From contig CAJTSB010000001.1 of the NCBI GenBank assembly GCA_910578825.1, positions 175,402 to 239,401 of the forward strand: DNA of 64,000 nucleotides, written 5' to 3'. This DNA is from an uncultured Lachnospiraceae bacterium (lineage in GTDB: Bacteria > Bacillota > Clostridia > Lachnospirales > Lachnospiraceae). Made by a program: the position numbers and the translations under genes. Position 1 is the first letter of the stretch; each line of letters starts with the position of its first letter. Of this stretch, positions 18,359-26,911 are shown in pieces. The notes beneath the pieces are model-generated. The model searched no databases, was not told the DNA's origin, and saw only the letters and a list, made by a program, of their open reading frames with translations.

Positions 18359-19402
18359 ATGCAGAATCGTAAAATTGCATTTATCCTCTGTGTCAATGAT
18401 GAGGTGTATTATCAGGAATGCCTTTTTTATATCAACCGTCTCCGGCTGCCGGAAGGATTTGAGGCAGAAATTTTTCCGGTGCGTCAGGCAGACTCCATCT
18501 ATCAGGGTTATCAGCAGGCGATGGAGCAGACGGACGCCGAATATAAGATTTATATGCATCAGGACGTATTTCTCATCAATCCGGATTTTCTTCTGGAAAT
18601 GGTGCAGTTGTTTGAGAGACATCCGCAGGCGGCTCTCGCGGGCGTAATGGGGGCAGGCGGGATATCTGCGGATCGCAGATTTTACCGGAGCTGGGACCTT
18701 GGGAACGTCATCGGCTGTAATGAGAAAAAGGCGTTTCTCAATGATTTGAACAGGGCGGAGGCGAAAGCCCGGATTCTGGACGGGATGCTTTTGATGACGA
18801 GGGTGGATATACCCTGGCGTGTTGATGTACTGAGCGGATGGGATTTTTATGATATTTCCCAGTCCCTGGAATTTGGCGAGGCGGGTTATGAGATTTGGAT
18901 TCCGGCACAACGTAAGCCCTGGTGTATCCATGATTGCGGATATCTGAACCTTACCGGATATGATGACGCAGAGGAAGAATTTCTCAGAGTCTACGGACAG
19001 AGGCTGCCTGATTACAGGGAGCAGTCGCTGGTATATCCGCCGGAATACAGAGAGCGGTATGCGCTGATGATGGAGCTCAAGGAGCAGTGGAAACGGCTGC
19101 TGTTTCTGGGGCAGATTCCCAAAGTGCAGGAGATGATGACGCAATTGGAGGATGAGCGGTTTTTTGACACGGAACTGGCGGTGCTCAAAAACTTACTGGA
19201 GATTTTGAATGAAGAATCTGCGGGAAATGTCGCAAGTGAGCAGGGATTTCTCTATGACTGCGGCTCTTTTGCACAGGCAAATCACAAATATTTGCAGATA
19301 AAATTTTGGCTGCGCAGGCAAAAATATGCACCGGATGCGGCCGGGAGTTGTCCACAGGTTTCTGCTGCGGCAAAACGGGTCATAGAACGTCATACGATGT
19401 GA
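18359..19402 (+). CDS. Glycosyltransferase of the GT2-like (Glyco_tranf_2_5) type
   Basis: 347 residues. It begins KIAFILCVNDEVYYQECLFY, and the acidic donor-site motif is replaced by IYMHQDVFLINPDFL, where MHQD stands in for DxD. LDGMLLMTR and FYDISQSLEF follow, all features of the small GT-A family found beside SAM-methyltransferase/GT2 fusions in Clostridia. Residues ~230-347 form a helical tail. The gene is preceded by GGAAAGGGAAAG, and the ATG at 18359 is the best-spaced start. It probably contributes one sugar to the glycan. Confidence 0.78.
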   Translation: MQNRKIAFILCVNDEVYYQECLFYINRLRLPEGFEAEIFPVRQADSIYQGYQQAMEQTDAEYKIYMHQDVFLINPDFLLEMVQLFERHPQAALAGVMGAGGISADRRFYRSWDLGNVIGCNEKKAFLNDLNRAEAKARILDGMLLMTRVDIPWRVDVLSGWDFYDISQSLEFGEAGYEIWIPAQRKPWCIHDCGYLNLTGYDDAEEEFLRVYGQRLPDYREQSLVYPPEYRERYALMMELKEQWKRLLFLGQIPKVQEMMTQLEDERFFDTELAVLKNLLEILNEESAGNVASEQGFLYDCGSFAQANHKYLQIKFWLRRQKYAPDAAGSCPQVSAAAKRVIERHTM

Positions 19403-19473
19403 AGGAGCACGGATGGTAGATCAGGGATGGCAGATACAGGCGTGTGTATTTATCATTAAGCAGGTGAGGAGTA

Positions 19474-20637
19474 ATGAAAATTTTATATTATACATGGTTT
19501 GAAAATTCACAGGAAGATATGGTGGAAGCGCTGCTATATCTTGGGCACAGTATTATCAAATGCAATATTCCATTCGAGGATTATGAGCAGGACGCAAATG
19601 CGATGGAGCAGTTGTCCCGGGTCATACGCCAGTATGGCTGCGATGCGGTTTTTTCTTTTAATTTTTTTCCGGTTATTGCCAGGACGGCGGAGAGTTTGCA
19701 GGTGAAATATATTTCCTGGATTTATGACTGTCCGCATTGGACGTTGCGTTCCCCGGCGGTAAGATGTGCGTGTAATTACATTTTTGTCTTTGACGAAATG
19801 CAGTTTTTAACGCTTGAGCAATTGAAACTTCCCCATCTGTACCGCTTTCCACTGGCAGTAAATACGACCAAACTCTGTGAGATTTTGGGAACGCCGCAGG
19901 CGGGAAATGCAGGGCAGATGGATGATGATATCAGTTTTGTCGGCAGTTTGTATGAAAACAACCGCTATGACAAAATCCAGTATCTTCCGGAGTATCTCAG
20001 AGGGTATCTGCAGGGAATCATGCAGGCGCAGGAGCTTGTGTATGGGTATAATTTTGTGGCGGAACTGCTTTGCGATGACGTCATGAAACAGTTGGAGGAT
20101 TTGGTTTTGATGGATTTGCCGGAAGGGTATCTGATTTCAAAAAAGGAATTGTATGCAGCCATGCTCAATGAAAAGATTACCTCGCGAGACCGCATCCGCT
20201 TTCTGAATCTGCTTTCCGAGCACAACAGCCTGTCGCTGTATTCCGCCTCAGATCCGAAATGGGTTGCCGGGGCAAATTATAAGGGCACAGTGGCTTATCG
20301 GCAGGAGATGCCGAAGGTGTTCAGGCGTTCCAAAATCAATCTCAATATCACGCTGCGCTCCATTCAGAGCGGGATTCCGCTGCGTGCGCTTGATATTATG
20401 GGAGCCGGGGGATTTCTTTTGTCCAATTACCAGCCGGAGCTCGCAGAACAGTTCGTGGACGGAAAGGAGCTTGTGCTTTTTGCAAGTGCAGAGGAATTGT
20501 TGGACAAGGTTGGTTATTATTTATCCCATGAAGAAGAACGATGCGAGATTGCATATCAGGGTTTTTGGAAGGTGCAGAGCTTATTTTCATATGAAATCCG
20601 TGTGAAACAGATGTTGGATCTTGTGGAGGCAGGGTGA
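19474..20637 (+). CDS. CgeB/DUF3880-type glycosyltransferase
   Basis: 387 residues. The N-terminal half (MKILYYTWFENSQEDM, VFSFNFFPVIA, YISWIYDCPHWTL) fits DUF3880, the acceptor domain of CgeB-like transferases. The C-terminal half (INLNITLRSIQSGIPLRALD, IMGAGGFLLSNYQPEL, then a Y-E-I-R-V-K-Q-M helix) is the Glyco_trans_1_2 nucleotide-sugar domain. CgeB relatives glycosylate spore coat or other surface layers. In this setting flagellin or an extracellular polymer is the likely target. GAGGAG lies just upstream of the ATG. Confidence 0.83.
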   Translation: MKILYYTWFENSQEDMVEALLYLGHSIIKCNIPFEDYEQDANAMEQLSRVIRQYGCDAVFSFNFFPVIARTAESLQVKYISWIYDCPHWTLRSPAVRCACNYIFVFDEMQFLTLEQLKLPHLYRFPLAVNTTKLCEILGTPQAGNAGQMDDDISFVGSLYENNRYDKIQYLPEYLRGYLQGIMQAQELVYGYNFVAELLCDDVMKQLEDLVLMDLPEGYLISKKELYAAMLNEKITSRDRIRFLNLLSEHNSLSLYSASDPKWVAGANYKGTVAYRQEMPKVFRRSKINLNITLRSIQSGIPLRALDIMGAGGFLLSNYQPELAEQFVDGKELVLFASAEELLDKVGYYLSHEEERCEIAYQGFWKVQSLFSYEIRVKQMLDLVEAG

Positions 20638-20676
20638 GCAGTTTCAGGAAGAGAGCATAGATGAAGGAGATTATGC

Positions 20677-22212
20677 ATGGAGAGACAGAGCAGGTTATAC
20701 AAAAGGCTTGCAGAGAAGTATCGGGGTCATAATAGCAATCAGGCATGGTTGTGTTATGAAAATGCCTTGTACCATGATGCGAAGGAGCCGGATGGAGAAG
20801 GAAGAGAAAATTTCTGTCAGGAGTGCTGCAGCGAAATGAAGTTATTGGAAAAAGAGCCGGATTTTGCGGTGGCAAAGACGGCAATTGTCTTATTATCCTA
20901 TAACCATGGGGAGCTTACGAAAGCATGTATTGAGAGTATCCGGCAGAATTGTGCGCCCGAGAGTTATGAATTGATTGTCGTGGATAATGCATCTACGGAT
21001 GGCATTCAGGAATGGCTGCGCAGGCAGGAAGACATTCGTCTGATAGAGAATCAGGAAAATCAGGGATTTCCAGCCGGCTGTAATCAGGGGATTGCACTGG
21101 CGCAGGAGGATGCGGATATTTTTCTGTTGAACAATGATACAATTGTGCCGGAAAATGCGATTTTCTGGCTGCGGATGGGCTTGTATGAGGAAAAACGGAT
21201 TGGGGCGACAGGCAGCGTGTCCAATCAGGTGGTCAATTATCAGCAGGTACCGCAGCAGTTTGAGACTACAGAGGAATGGTTGGAATTTGCAGCCCAAAAT
21301 AATGTTCCGATGGAGCATCCCTATGAGAAGAAAAGCTGGCTGGTGGGGTTTGCCATGCTGATAAAAAGGACGGCGCTTGAAGATGTGCGGAACAGAGAAC
21401 GGGAATTATGCGGCGGGGGACAGGTTGAGGTTCTCGACACCCGATTTTCTCCGGGGAATTTCGAGGATAACGATTTGAGCATTCGTCTGCTGCTTGCGGG
21501 GTATGGCCTCAGGCTGGTAAAAAACAGTTTTATTTTTCACTATGGGAGCAAGGCGTTTCAGAAAATACCCAGGCGTTTTATTGCATTGTTACAGGATAAC
21601 AGGAGCAAGCTTGCCGAAAAATACGGCATGGATCTTGTTCCTGCCAGCAAGGTGGAAATGTCACTGGTGGATATGGTTCAGCCTTTGGCTCCGTCTTTTT
21701 CCGTGTTGGAGATCGGATGTAAGCTGGGAGCTACCCTTGCACGGATTGAGAGTCTTTATCCGGATGCAGAGGTGCTTGGAATCGAAGAAAATGCATTGCT
21801 GGCGCGTCTTGCCGGCGAAGTGACCAGTGTCATTTGCGCAAAATTTCCCGATACGCCGGTGGAAGGGAGTTTCGATTATGTGATTATCGACGGACTTTTG
21901 TCAGCACAGAGTGAAGATCTTTTGTACCAGGCGGGCGACTGCCTGAAGGCAGGTGGAAAAATACTGGCGTCTGTCCGCAATACGCAGTCCGTCCGTGAGA
22001 GAGAGTCAGGACAGGAGGGCGTGGGCGCAACGCTTGACGAGATTACACAGTTATGTAACCGCTGTATGCTGCAGATCCGTTCGTTCCATTACCGCCCGGC
22101 AAAGCTGTCGGAGGCGGACAGACAGAGGGTGTCAGAGCTGTGCGGCGGCTGGGACAGCCCGCAAAGACCATTGTATGAGGCGGAAACGTTTATTTTTGAG
22201 CTGGGGATTTGA
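20677..22212 (+). CDS. Glycosyltransferase family 2 fused to methyltransferase-like domain
   Basis: 511 residues. A short helical head (1-65) precedes a GT2 domain of the rhamnosyltransferase type: AIVLLSYNHGELTKACIESI, VVDNASTDGIQEWL, DIFLLNNDTIVPENA (NND in place of DxD) and GNFEDNDLSIRLLLAGYGL. From ~340 a Rossmann methyltransferase-like domain follows (VLEIGCKLGATLARI, YVIIDGLLSAQ). It is the same fusion order as in the genes at 2 and 13220. AAGGAG at 20664-20669 fixes the start. Probable joint glycosylation and O-methylation of flagellin or capsule. Confidence 0.85.
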   Translation: MERQSRLYKRLAEKYRGHNSNQAWLCYENALYHDAKEPDGEGRENFCQECCSEMKLLEKEPDFAVAKTAIVLLSYNHGELTKACIESIRQNCAPESYELIVVDNASTDGIQEWLRRQEDIRLIENQENQGFPAGCNQGIALAQEDADIFLLNNDTIVPENAIFWLRMGLYEEKRIGATGSVSNQVVNYQQVPQQFETTEEWLEFAAQNNVPMEHPYEKKSWLVGFAMLIKRTALEDVRNRERELCGGGQVEVLDTRFSPGNFEDNDLSIRLLLAGYGLRLVKNSFIFHYGSKAFQKIPRRFIALLQDNRSKLAEKYGMDLVPASKVEMSLVDMVQPLAPSFSVLEIGCKLGATLARIESLYPDAEVLGIEENALLARLAGEVTSVICAKFPDTPVEGSFDYVIIDGLLSAQSEDLLYQAGDCLKAGGKILASVRNTQSVRERESGQEGVGATLDEITQLCNRCMLQIRSFHYRPAKLSEADRQRVSELCGGWDSPQRPLYEAETFIFELGI

Positions 22213-22245
22213 AACAGAAACTGTGGAAAGAAGGGAGGATCATGT

Positions 22246-23382
22246 ATGTTATCGGTATGTATCATTACAAAGAATCAGGAAGAAAATCTGGAGCGTTGTC
22301 TGAGCGCATTGTCCGGGTATGGTTTTGAACTGGTAGTGGTGGACACGGGTTCCACGGATCGTACAGTGGAGGTAGCAAAGCGTTATACGGACAGACTCTT
22401 TACGTTTGACTGGCAGGATGATTTTGCTGCGGCAAAAAATTATGCTATATCCAAAGCAGAGCATGATCTGGTGCTGGTTGTGGACAGCGATGAATTCCTG
22501 GAGCCGCTTTCCAAAGAAAATCTGACCAAACTTGCGTCCATGGCCGCACAGAATCCGGATGCGGTGGGACGCGTCCGCAGGCGGAATGTGGTGACAAAGG
22601 ATGATGTGCGTCAGGAAAACCGGGAGTGGATTAACCGCATATTTGACAGACGAAAATATCATTACAAAGGCAGGATTCATGAGCAGGTTGTGTCGTATGC
22701 GGGCGGTGAGTACCAGACATGGCTGTCTCCGCTTACGTTTGTGCATACCGGTTATGATTTGACTGCAGAAGAGCGGGAGAAAAAAACGCGGCGCAATATC
22801 ACGATGCTGGAGCGGGAACTCTCAGAGCTTACAGTGGAAATGGAAAACCTGCGCCGGAAAAATGACGGTTCTGCTGAACTTGAAGAAATGGAAAAACAGA
22901 TACCATATTTGTTGTATCAGCTTGGCAAGAGCTGGTATATGGCGCGTGATTTTGAGCAGGCATGCGGGTATTTTTCCGATGGGCTTTCCTGCGATTTGAA
23001 TCCTCGGCTGGAATACGTTGCAGATATGGTCGAGACGTACGGTTATGCGCTGATGAACAGCGGTCAGGAACAGGCGGCGCTGTCTTTTGAAAATATCTAT
23101 GATGTATTTGGAGAAAGTGCCGATTTCCAGTTTTTGATGGGATTGATCTATATGAAAAACGCCCGCTTTGATGAAGCGGTCCGGGAATTTGAAAAGGCGT
23201 CGCGTCAGCCCGACAGCAGAAGCGTGGGGGTGAATTCCTTTGCAGCTCATTACAATATCGGTGTGATATATGAATGCCTTGGGGAATTGGACAAGGCGAA
23301 GGAATATTATGTAAAGTGCGGGGAATATGAGCCGGCAAGCGTGCGGTTGAAAGAAATATCAGATAGTGGTTCTGCATTCTGA
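22246..23382 (+). CDS. GT2 glycosyltransferase with C-terminal TPR repeats
   Basis: 378 residues. The GT-A domain is SunS/TPR-glycosyltransferase-like: LSVCIITKNQEENLERCLSA, VVDTGSTDRTVEVA and the metal site VLVVDSDEFLEPL, then RIHEQVV near residue 145. Residues ~215-378 show TPR-like helical pairs (AARDF-type YMARDFEQACGYFSDGL, then YNIGVIYECLGELDKAKEYY). TPR tails in this family bind the protein acceptor, so this is the best candidate for the enzyme that primes a protein substrate such as the flagellin encoded next. AAGGGAGGATC precedes the start. Confidence 0.86.
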   Translation: MLSVCIITKNQEENLERCLSALSGYGFELVVVDTGSTDRTVEVAKRYTDRLFTFDWQDDFAAAKNYAISKAEHDLVLVVDSDEFLEPLSKENLTKLASMAAQNPDAVGRVRRRNVVTKDDVRQENREWINRIFDRRKYHYKGRIHEQVVSYAGGEYQTWLSPLTFVHTGYDLTAEEREKKTRRNITMLERELSELTVEMENLRRKNDGSAELEEMEKQIPYLLYQLGKSWYMARDFEQACGYFSDGLSCDLNPRLEYVADMVETYGYALMNSGQEQAALSFENIYDVFGESADFQFLMGLIYMKNARFDEAVREFEKASRQPDSRSVGVNSFAAHYNIGVIYECLGELDKAKEYYVKCGEYEPASVRLKEISDSGSAF

Positions 23383-23420
23383 TTTATCCAAAGATTTATC
23401 GGCAAAAGGCGAAAAATTTC

Positions 23421-23449
23421 TTGAATTTTCCAGAATCGCTTGTTATAAT
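23421..23449 (+). promoter_or_regulatory. Sigma-A type promoter of flagellin gene
   Basis: TTGAAT at 23421-23426, a 17-bp spacer and TATAAT at 23444-23449, preceded by TG (extended -10). No GCCGATAA sigma-28 box on this strand was seen upstream of the gene. Confidence 0.72.
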
Positions 23450-23491
23450 AAAGAAAAGTATAAGTAGACTTCGGAGAAGGGAGGATGACTT

Positions 23492-24265
23492 ATGAGTATT
23501 TCCAGTATAGGCAGTCAGAGTTTATATCAAAACTATCAGCAGCTTTCCAGCGGAAAGCGGATTAATTCGGCAAAGGATGATCCGGCAGGATTGGCGATCG
23601 CTGAGAAATTATTGACACAGAGCAATGGTTATGACGTAGGACAGCGCAACGCGGCGACGTCTCAGGATATGGTGAATGTTGCAGACGGCGGTTTGTCCAG
23701 CATTACGGATTCCCTGCAGCGCATTCGGGAGTTGGGTGTTCAGGCGTCTAATACAGCTATTTATGGTGATTCCGAGCGCAAGATGATGCAGCAGGAGATT
23801 GACCAGTTGAAAGAGTCTATCTCGGATGTGGCGAAGAATACCAGTTTTAATACCAAGAGTCTGTTGGATGGCAGTATGGGAAGTTCCCATGTAGCGTCCG
23901 GACCGGACGGCAGCGGTATGGACATCAACATGCCGGATGCCACATTGGATGCCCTTGGCATCGCGGATTTTGATGTGACCGGAGACTTTGATCTTTCTGT
24001 GATTGATGAGGCATTGGAGAAAGTATCATCGGCCAGAAGTGAAATGGGTGCGACGTCCAATCGTCTGGATTATACGATCAATTTCAATTCCTATGCATCT
24101 TATAATACGACCGCATCCCGCAGCCGCATTGAGGATCTTGATTTCCCCAAGGCAGTTTCTGACATGAAGAAGAACAGCATTTTGGAGGAATACCGGCTTA
24201 TGATGCAGAAGAAACAGGAAGAGCAGAACAATATGGTTGTAAATATGCTGAGATTTAATTCCTAG
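23492..24265 (+). CDS. Flagellin (short form)
   Basis: 257 residues, at the small end for flagellins. The N-terminal D0/D1 helices are canonical (LSSGKRINSAKDDPAGLAIA, then QRNAATSQDMVNVADGGLSS and DSLQRIRELGVQA). There is almost no variable central domain. The C-terminal helix (SARSEMGATSNRLDYTINFN) is typical, but the end (QKKQEEQNNMVVNMLRF) departs from the common ...ANQxPQxVLxLL tail. It forms the filament and is exported by the flagellar type III system. A strong GGGAGG site lies 9 bp upstream. It follows the TPR glycosyltransferase, consistent with being its acceptor. It could also be a minor flagellin or a flagellin-like hook-filament protein. Confidence 0.88.
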   Translation: MSISSIGSQSLYQNYQQLSSGKRINSAKDDPAGLAIAEKLLTQSNGYDVGQRNAATSQDMVNVADGGLSSITDSLQRIRELGVQASNTAIYGDSERKMMQQEIDQLKESISDVAKNTSFNTKSLLDGSMGSSHVASGPDGSGMDINMPDATLDALGIADFDVTGDFDLSVIDEALEKVSSARSEMGATSNRLDYTINFNSYASYNTTASRSRIEDLDFPKAVSDMKKNSILEEYRLMMQKKQEEQNNMVVNMLRFNS

Positions 24266-24292
24266 TATGACGAAAATATATGAAATGATTTT

Positions 24293-24332
24293 GGAACGCC
24301 TTCGTCTTTTGTGATGAAGGCGTTCCTTTTTT
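24293..24332 (+). terminator. Intrinsic terminator of flagellin gene
   Basis: Arms 24293-24306 (GGAACGCCTTCGTC) and 24313-24326 pair fully with one G-U, followed by TTTTTT. Confidence 0.92.
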
Positions 24333-24394
24333 ATCTTATAGGAAAGACCCTGCCATGCTGAGGCATGAAAGTATCTTTCCTATAAGATAAAAAA
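24327..24394. repeat. Long inverted repeat overlapping the terminator tail
   Basis: The sequence from the T-run at 24327 to 24347 is the reverse complement of 24374-24394 (TTATCTTATAGGAAAGA and its complement, with T and A runs outside). The loop holds a smaller GCCATGCTGAGGCATG palindrome. It could act as a second bidirectional terminator or be a small dispersed palindromic element. Confidence 0.8.
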
Positions 24395-24402
24395 CAAAAC
24401 AA

Positions 24403-24520
24403 ATATGCGCACTCGTGCAAAAGGTATTATGTCGCTGAAGCGACCGCACTCGGCGCGTCAAAGCGCGCAATCCCATCATGAATGAGGGACAGGAGAGTTG
24501 ATGCGGGCTTGCCCGCTTTG
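24403..24520. repeat. Cluster of short GC-rich palindromes
   Basis: Within ~115 bp there are several tight hairpins with 2-5 nt loops: GTCGCT-GA-AGCGAC at 24431-24444, GCGCG...CGCGC at 24453-24468 and GCGGGC-TT-GCCCGC at 24503-24516. They lie between two terminators and encode nothing recognisable. A variant of the last one occurs at 32150. Confidence 0.7.
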
Positions 24521-24544
24521 TTTTTTCGGTGCTTTGTTCTCTAA

Positions 24545-24592
24545 TTAAAAAACTGCCATTGTCCTCTGGTAAAACCAGAGAAACAAGGCAGT
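24545..24592 (-). terminator. Intrinsic terminator of FliD-like gene
   Basis: On the minus strand, a long stem (ACTGCCTTGTTTCTCTGG pairing with CCAGAGGACAATGGCAGT) with a 5-nt loop is followed by TTTTTT (plus-strand A-run 24546-24551). Confidence 0.88.
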
Positions 24593-24602
24593 CTGTTTAT
24601 GT

Positions 24603-25901
24603 TTAACAATAAGCATCCATCATCATTCCGGAATAAATGGAAGTGATGTAGGGTGTTACAAACGTTTTCCCAGGATTTTTGTAGGTAACAAGAACTTTAT
24701 CTACATACCGCATAGGATCCAGGGAGGCATTGTTAGCCTTAGCGCTCAACAGATTCTTAAAGTCGTTAAGTACGGAAAGATTTTCCTCATAATTATCCGT
24801 AGAAACCGTCTGTTTTAACGTATCTTCATCAATCGAAATTGAGCCGTCATCAGCTACCATCAGTCCAATATTTTCCAGACTGGTCTGGTATGCGAAAGCC
24901 GTACCGCTCATATCTTTGTAGAGCTGTATGCTCTGCGGCTGGCTGTCGGAATATCTGTTGGCAGTCTGCAAAACAGAATTATAGGAATCTACCAATGTCT
25001 GAATGTTTTCCGCCATAGCGTCTGCATTGGTCTTAAAACCAACTTCAGCAGAATTTCCTTCCGGGCTGGTGCCATGTAACGTCAGCTCAAAGTTGTTATC
25101 CAGTAAAAACGTATTAGAATACGCCATGTGCTCTGTTCCGTTCAATAGGAAAACGGCATTGTGCGCTTCCTGTGCAACGTGGTCGATACCCAGCACATCA
25201 ATGGCATCCATAGAATCATGATTTCCCTGCGGAGAAATAGAAAACAAAAACGTCTCGTCAGGGCTGATGCCTGTGGCAGCCGATTCAATCTGTAAAGCAC
25301 TTAAACCGTCTGCATTTTCTGCAATCGCTGCATTCAAACCAATATCTGCATTTGTAATCAGACCGGCAAGTTTCCTCTGAATGGAAAAGTTCGTATCTTC
25401 TGCATTTACTGTAAACTGGAATTCATAAGCGGAAGAATTATTCTCCAAATCAAAAGAGTAAGAGCCTGGCTTGAGATTTAAGCGGTTCTTATCAAGGAAA
25501 TTTCCCTGATTGATCTGTGAAGTGGCAAGATCTTTCACTTCGATTGTAAAACCATCTGGATTACCGGACAATCTGCTATCGCCAACGTACTTAGCCGATA
25601 CTACGTCTTCCTGCGAAGAAAAAGCAAGTTTTTTCTGAAATGCATTTCCAATTCCTTCTTCTGCGTCGGAAAGAGAAGCAACTACGTTTTGGATAAGGCG
25701 AGTGCTCTCCTTAATATCTATTGCAAATTTCTGTACATCCGGTGTACGTTTAATCTTGTACAGAGGTGCATCTTTGTTAATTTTAACAATTTTGTTACAG
25801 ATATTGCGTAGTTCACTCTTCTTATGTGAATCGTATCGGGAAGCAGACTGGTTGGCATATGTGTTAAGATAATAATGATAAGCAGTATCAATCGCAGCCA
25901 C
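24603..25901 (-). CDS. FliD-like flagellar hook-associated / filament cap protein
   Basis: 432 residues with a GTG start set by AAAGGAGGGGATTATC. The middle has the FliD-type segment FTIEVKDLATSQINQGNF and repeated beta-rich domains. The C-terminal half has the helical FliD_C features (NADAMAENIQTLVDSYNSVL, then TSLENIGLMVADDGSISID). FliD caps the filament and helps flagellin polymerise. The N-terminus (AYHYYLNTYANQSASRYDSH) differs from the standard FliD start, and the end has an extra segment after the coiled part, so it may be a specialised cap or a FliD-related protein. The upstream promoter has a sigma-28 pattern, which supports a late flagellar gene. Confidence 0.75.
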   Translation of the reverse strand: MAAIDTAYHYYLNTYANQSASRYDSHKKSELRNICNKIVKINKDAPLYKIKRTPDVQKFAIDIKESTRLIQNVVASLSDAEEGIGNAFQKKLAFSSQEDVVSAKYVGDSRLSGNPDGFTIEVKDLATSQINQGNFLDKNRLNLKPGSYSFDLENNSSAYEFQFTVNAEDTNFSIQRKLAGLITNADIGLNAAIAENADGLSALQIESAATGISPDETFLFSISPQGNHDSMDAIDVLGIDHVAQEAHNAVFLLNGTEHMAYSNTFLLDNNFELTLHGTSPEGNSAEVGFKTNADAMAENIQTLVDSYNSVLQTANRYSDSQPQSIQLYKDMSGTAFAYQTSLENIGLMVADDGSISIDEDTLKQTVSTDNYEENLSVLNDFKNLLSAKANNASLDPMRYVDKVLVTYKNPGKTFVTPYITSIYSGMMMDAYC

Positions 25902-25978
25902 GATAATCCCCTCCTTTCATCCTTGAAATCGTGCTATTGCACGGGGGGTAATATAAACACTCCATGTATTTGAGATGT

Positions 25979-26005
25979 TTATCGGATAAAATACGCATTT
26001 TCTTA
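25979..26005 (-). promoter_or_regulatory. Putative sigma-28 (FliA/SigD) promoter of FliD-like gene
   Basis: Read on the minus strand: TAAG at 26005-26002, 15 bp, then TCCGATAA at 25986-25979, against the flagellar consensus TAAA-N15-GCCGATAA (two mismatches in 12). A CGTGC-TATT-GCACG hairpin lies between it and the gene (25930-25943). Confidence 0.65.
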
Positions 26006-26162
26006 ATGGTAATGGGAAAAATTTCTCAAAAAATATATTTTATGTGAAAACATATTTATAATTACAATATTTTATGATATCGTGTAAGAAGTGAAAACAT
26101 ATGATTAGAGGATAGAACAGTTGTCATGGTAACTGGGTACAGAAAGAGGAGCTGCGTAATTT

Positions 26163-26888
26163 ATGTCTGGCAAATGGAAAGATATATGGAATAGAAGGGA
26201 TATTGATATGGCGTCCATAAAGGATGCTGCGGATGAATTAACGGTTTACAGCAGATTGAAAAAAATGGATGGGTTCGACGTTGCCGTCAAAGATCAGGAA
26301 GCGTATTACAGCAGTTTCTATCATTCGGCGTTAAATCTGTGGCAGCATGTGCAAAAAGAGATGGCGATGCAATCCGTTTATGAAATTGGATGCGGCAGCG
26401 GGGCAAATCTGTATCTTCTGCAAAACAGGGGGATAAAGGTCGGAGGAATTGATTATTCTGAAAAACTAGTTAGCGTTGCGCAGAAAATATTAGGTGAAGA
26501 GGGAAAGTCTGTCAGTGTGGGCGAAGCCGCAGATATTGCAGTTGGTGAGAAATGGGACATACTGTTTTGCTGTTCCGTTTTCGAGTATTTTCCAGATGAG
26601 AGTTATGGGCGAAACGTGCTGGAGAAAATGTATGAGAAAGCAGAGAAAGCCGTCATAGTTCTGGAAATATTTGACAAAGCTCTTCAGAACGAATGCGAAC
26701 AGCACAGGAGAAACACGATAGAAGATTACGATGAGAAATATAAAGGGTTAGAGAAAATGTTTTATACACGTGACATGTTTATTCAGTTTGCGCAGCAGAA
26801 AAATTGCCGGATTGAGTTTACGCAAGTGGACAATCCATATTACTGGAACAGCAGATATCAATACAACTGTATCCTATACAAAGATTGA
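26163..26888 (+). CDS. Class I SAM-dependent methyltransferase
   Basis: 241 residues with SAM motif I YEIGCGSGANLYLL (about residue 73), an acidic motif II at VGGIDYSEKLVSVA, and LFCCSVFEYFP in the motif IV position. The small C-terminal cap resembles small-molecule or sugar methyltransferases. It begins the plus-strand group that continues with the cytidylyltransferase fusion and LicD (gaps of 23 and 16 bp), so its substrate is probably the sugar or amino-alcohol group handled by those enzymes. GAGGAG lies 11 bp before the ATG. Its 260-bp upstream spacer carries a 12-bp direct repeat GTGAAAACATAT at 26044 and 26091. Confidence 0.85.
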   Translation: MSGKWKDIWNRRDIDMASIKDAADELTVYSRLKKMDGFDVAVKDQEAYYSSFYHSALNLWQHVQKEMAMQSVYEIGCGSGANLYLLQNRGIKVGGIDYSEKLVSVAQKILGEEGKSVSVGEAADIAVGEKWDILFCCSVFEYFPDESYGRNVLEKMYEKAEKAVIVLEIFDKALQNECEQHRRNTIEDYDEKYKGLEKMFYTRDMFIQFAQQKNCRIEFTQVDNPYYWNSRYQYNCILYKD

Positions 26889-26911
26889 TCTTTTAGAAGG
26901 GAGACGTTAGC

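Noticed and set aside
23395..23402. GCCGATAA sigma-28 -10 box on the minus strand upstream of flagellin
   Set aside because: It points away from flagellin into the end of a glycosyltransferase gene, and no TAAA-like -35 lies 15 bp upstream of it.
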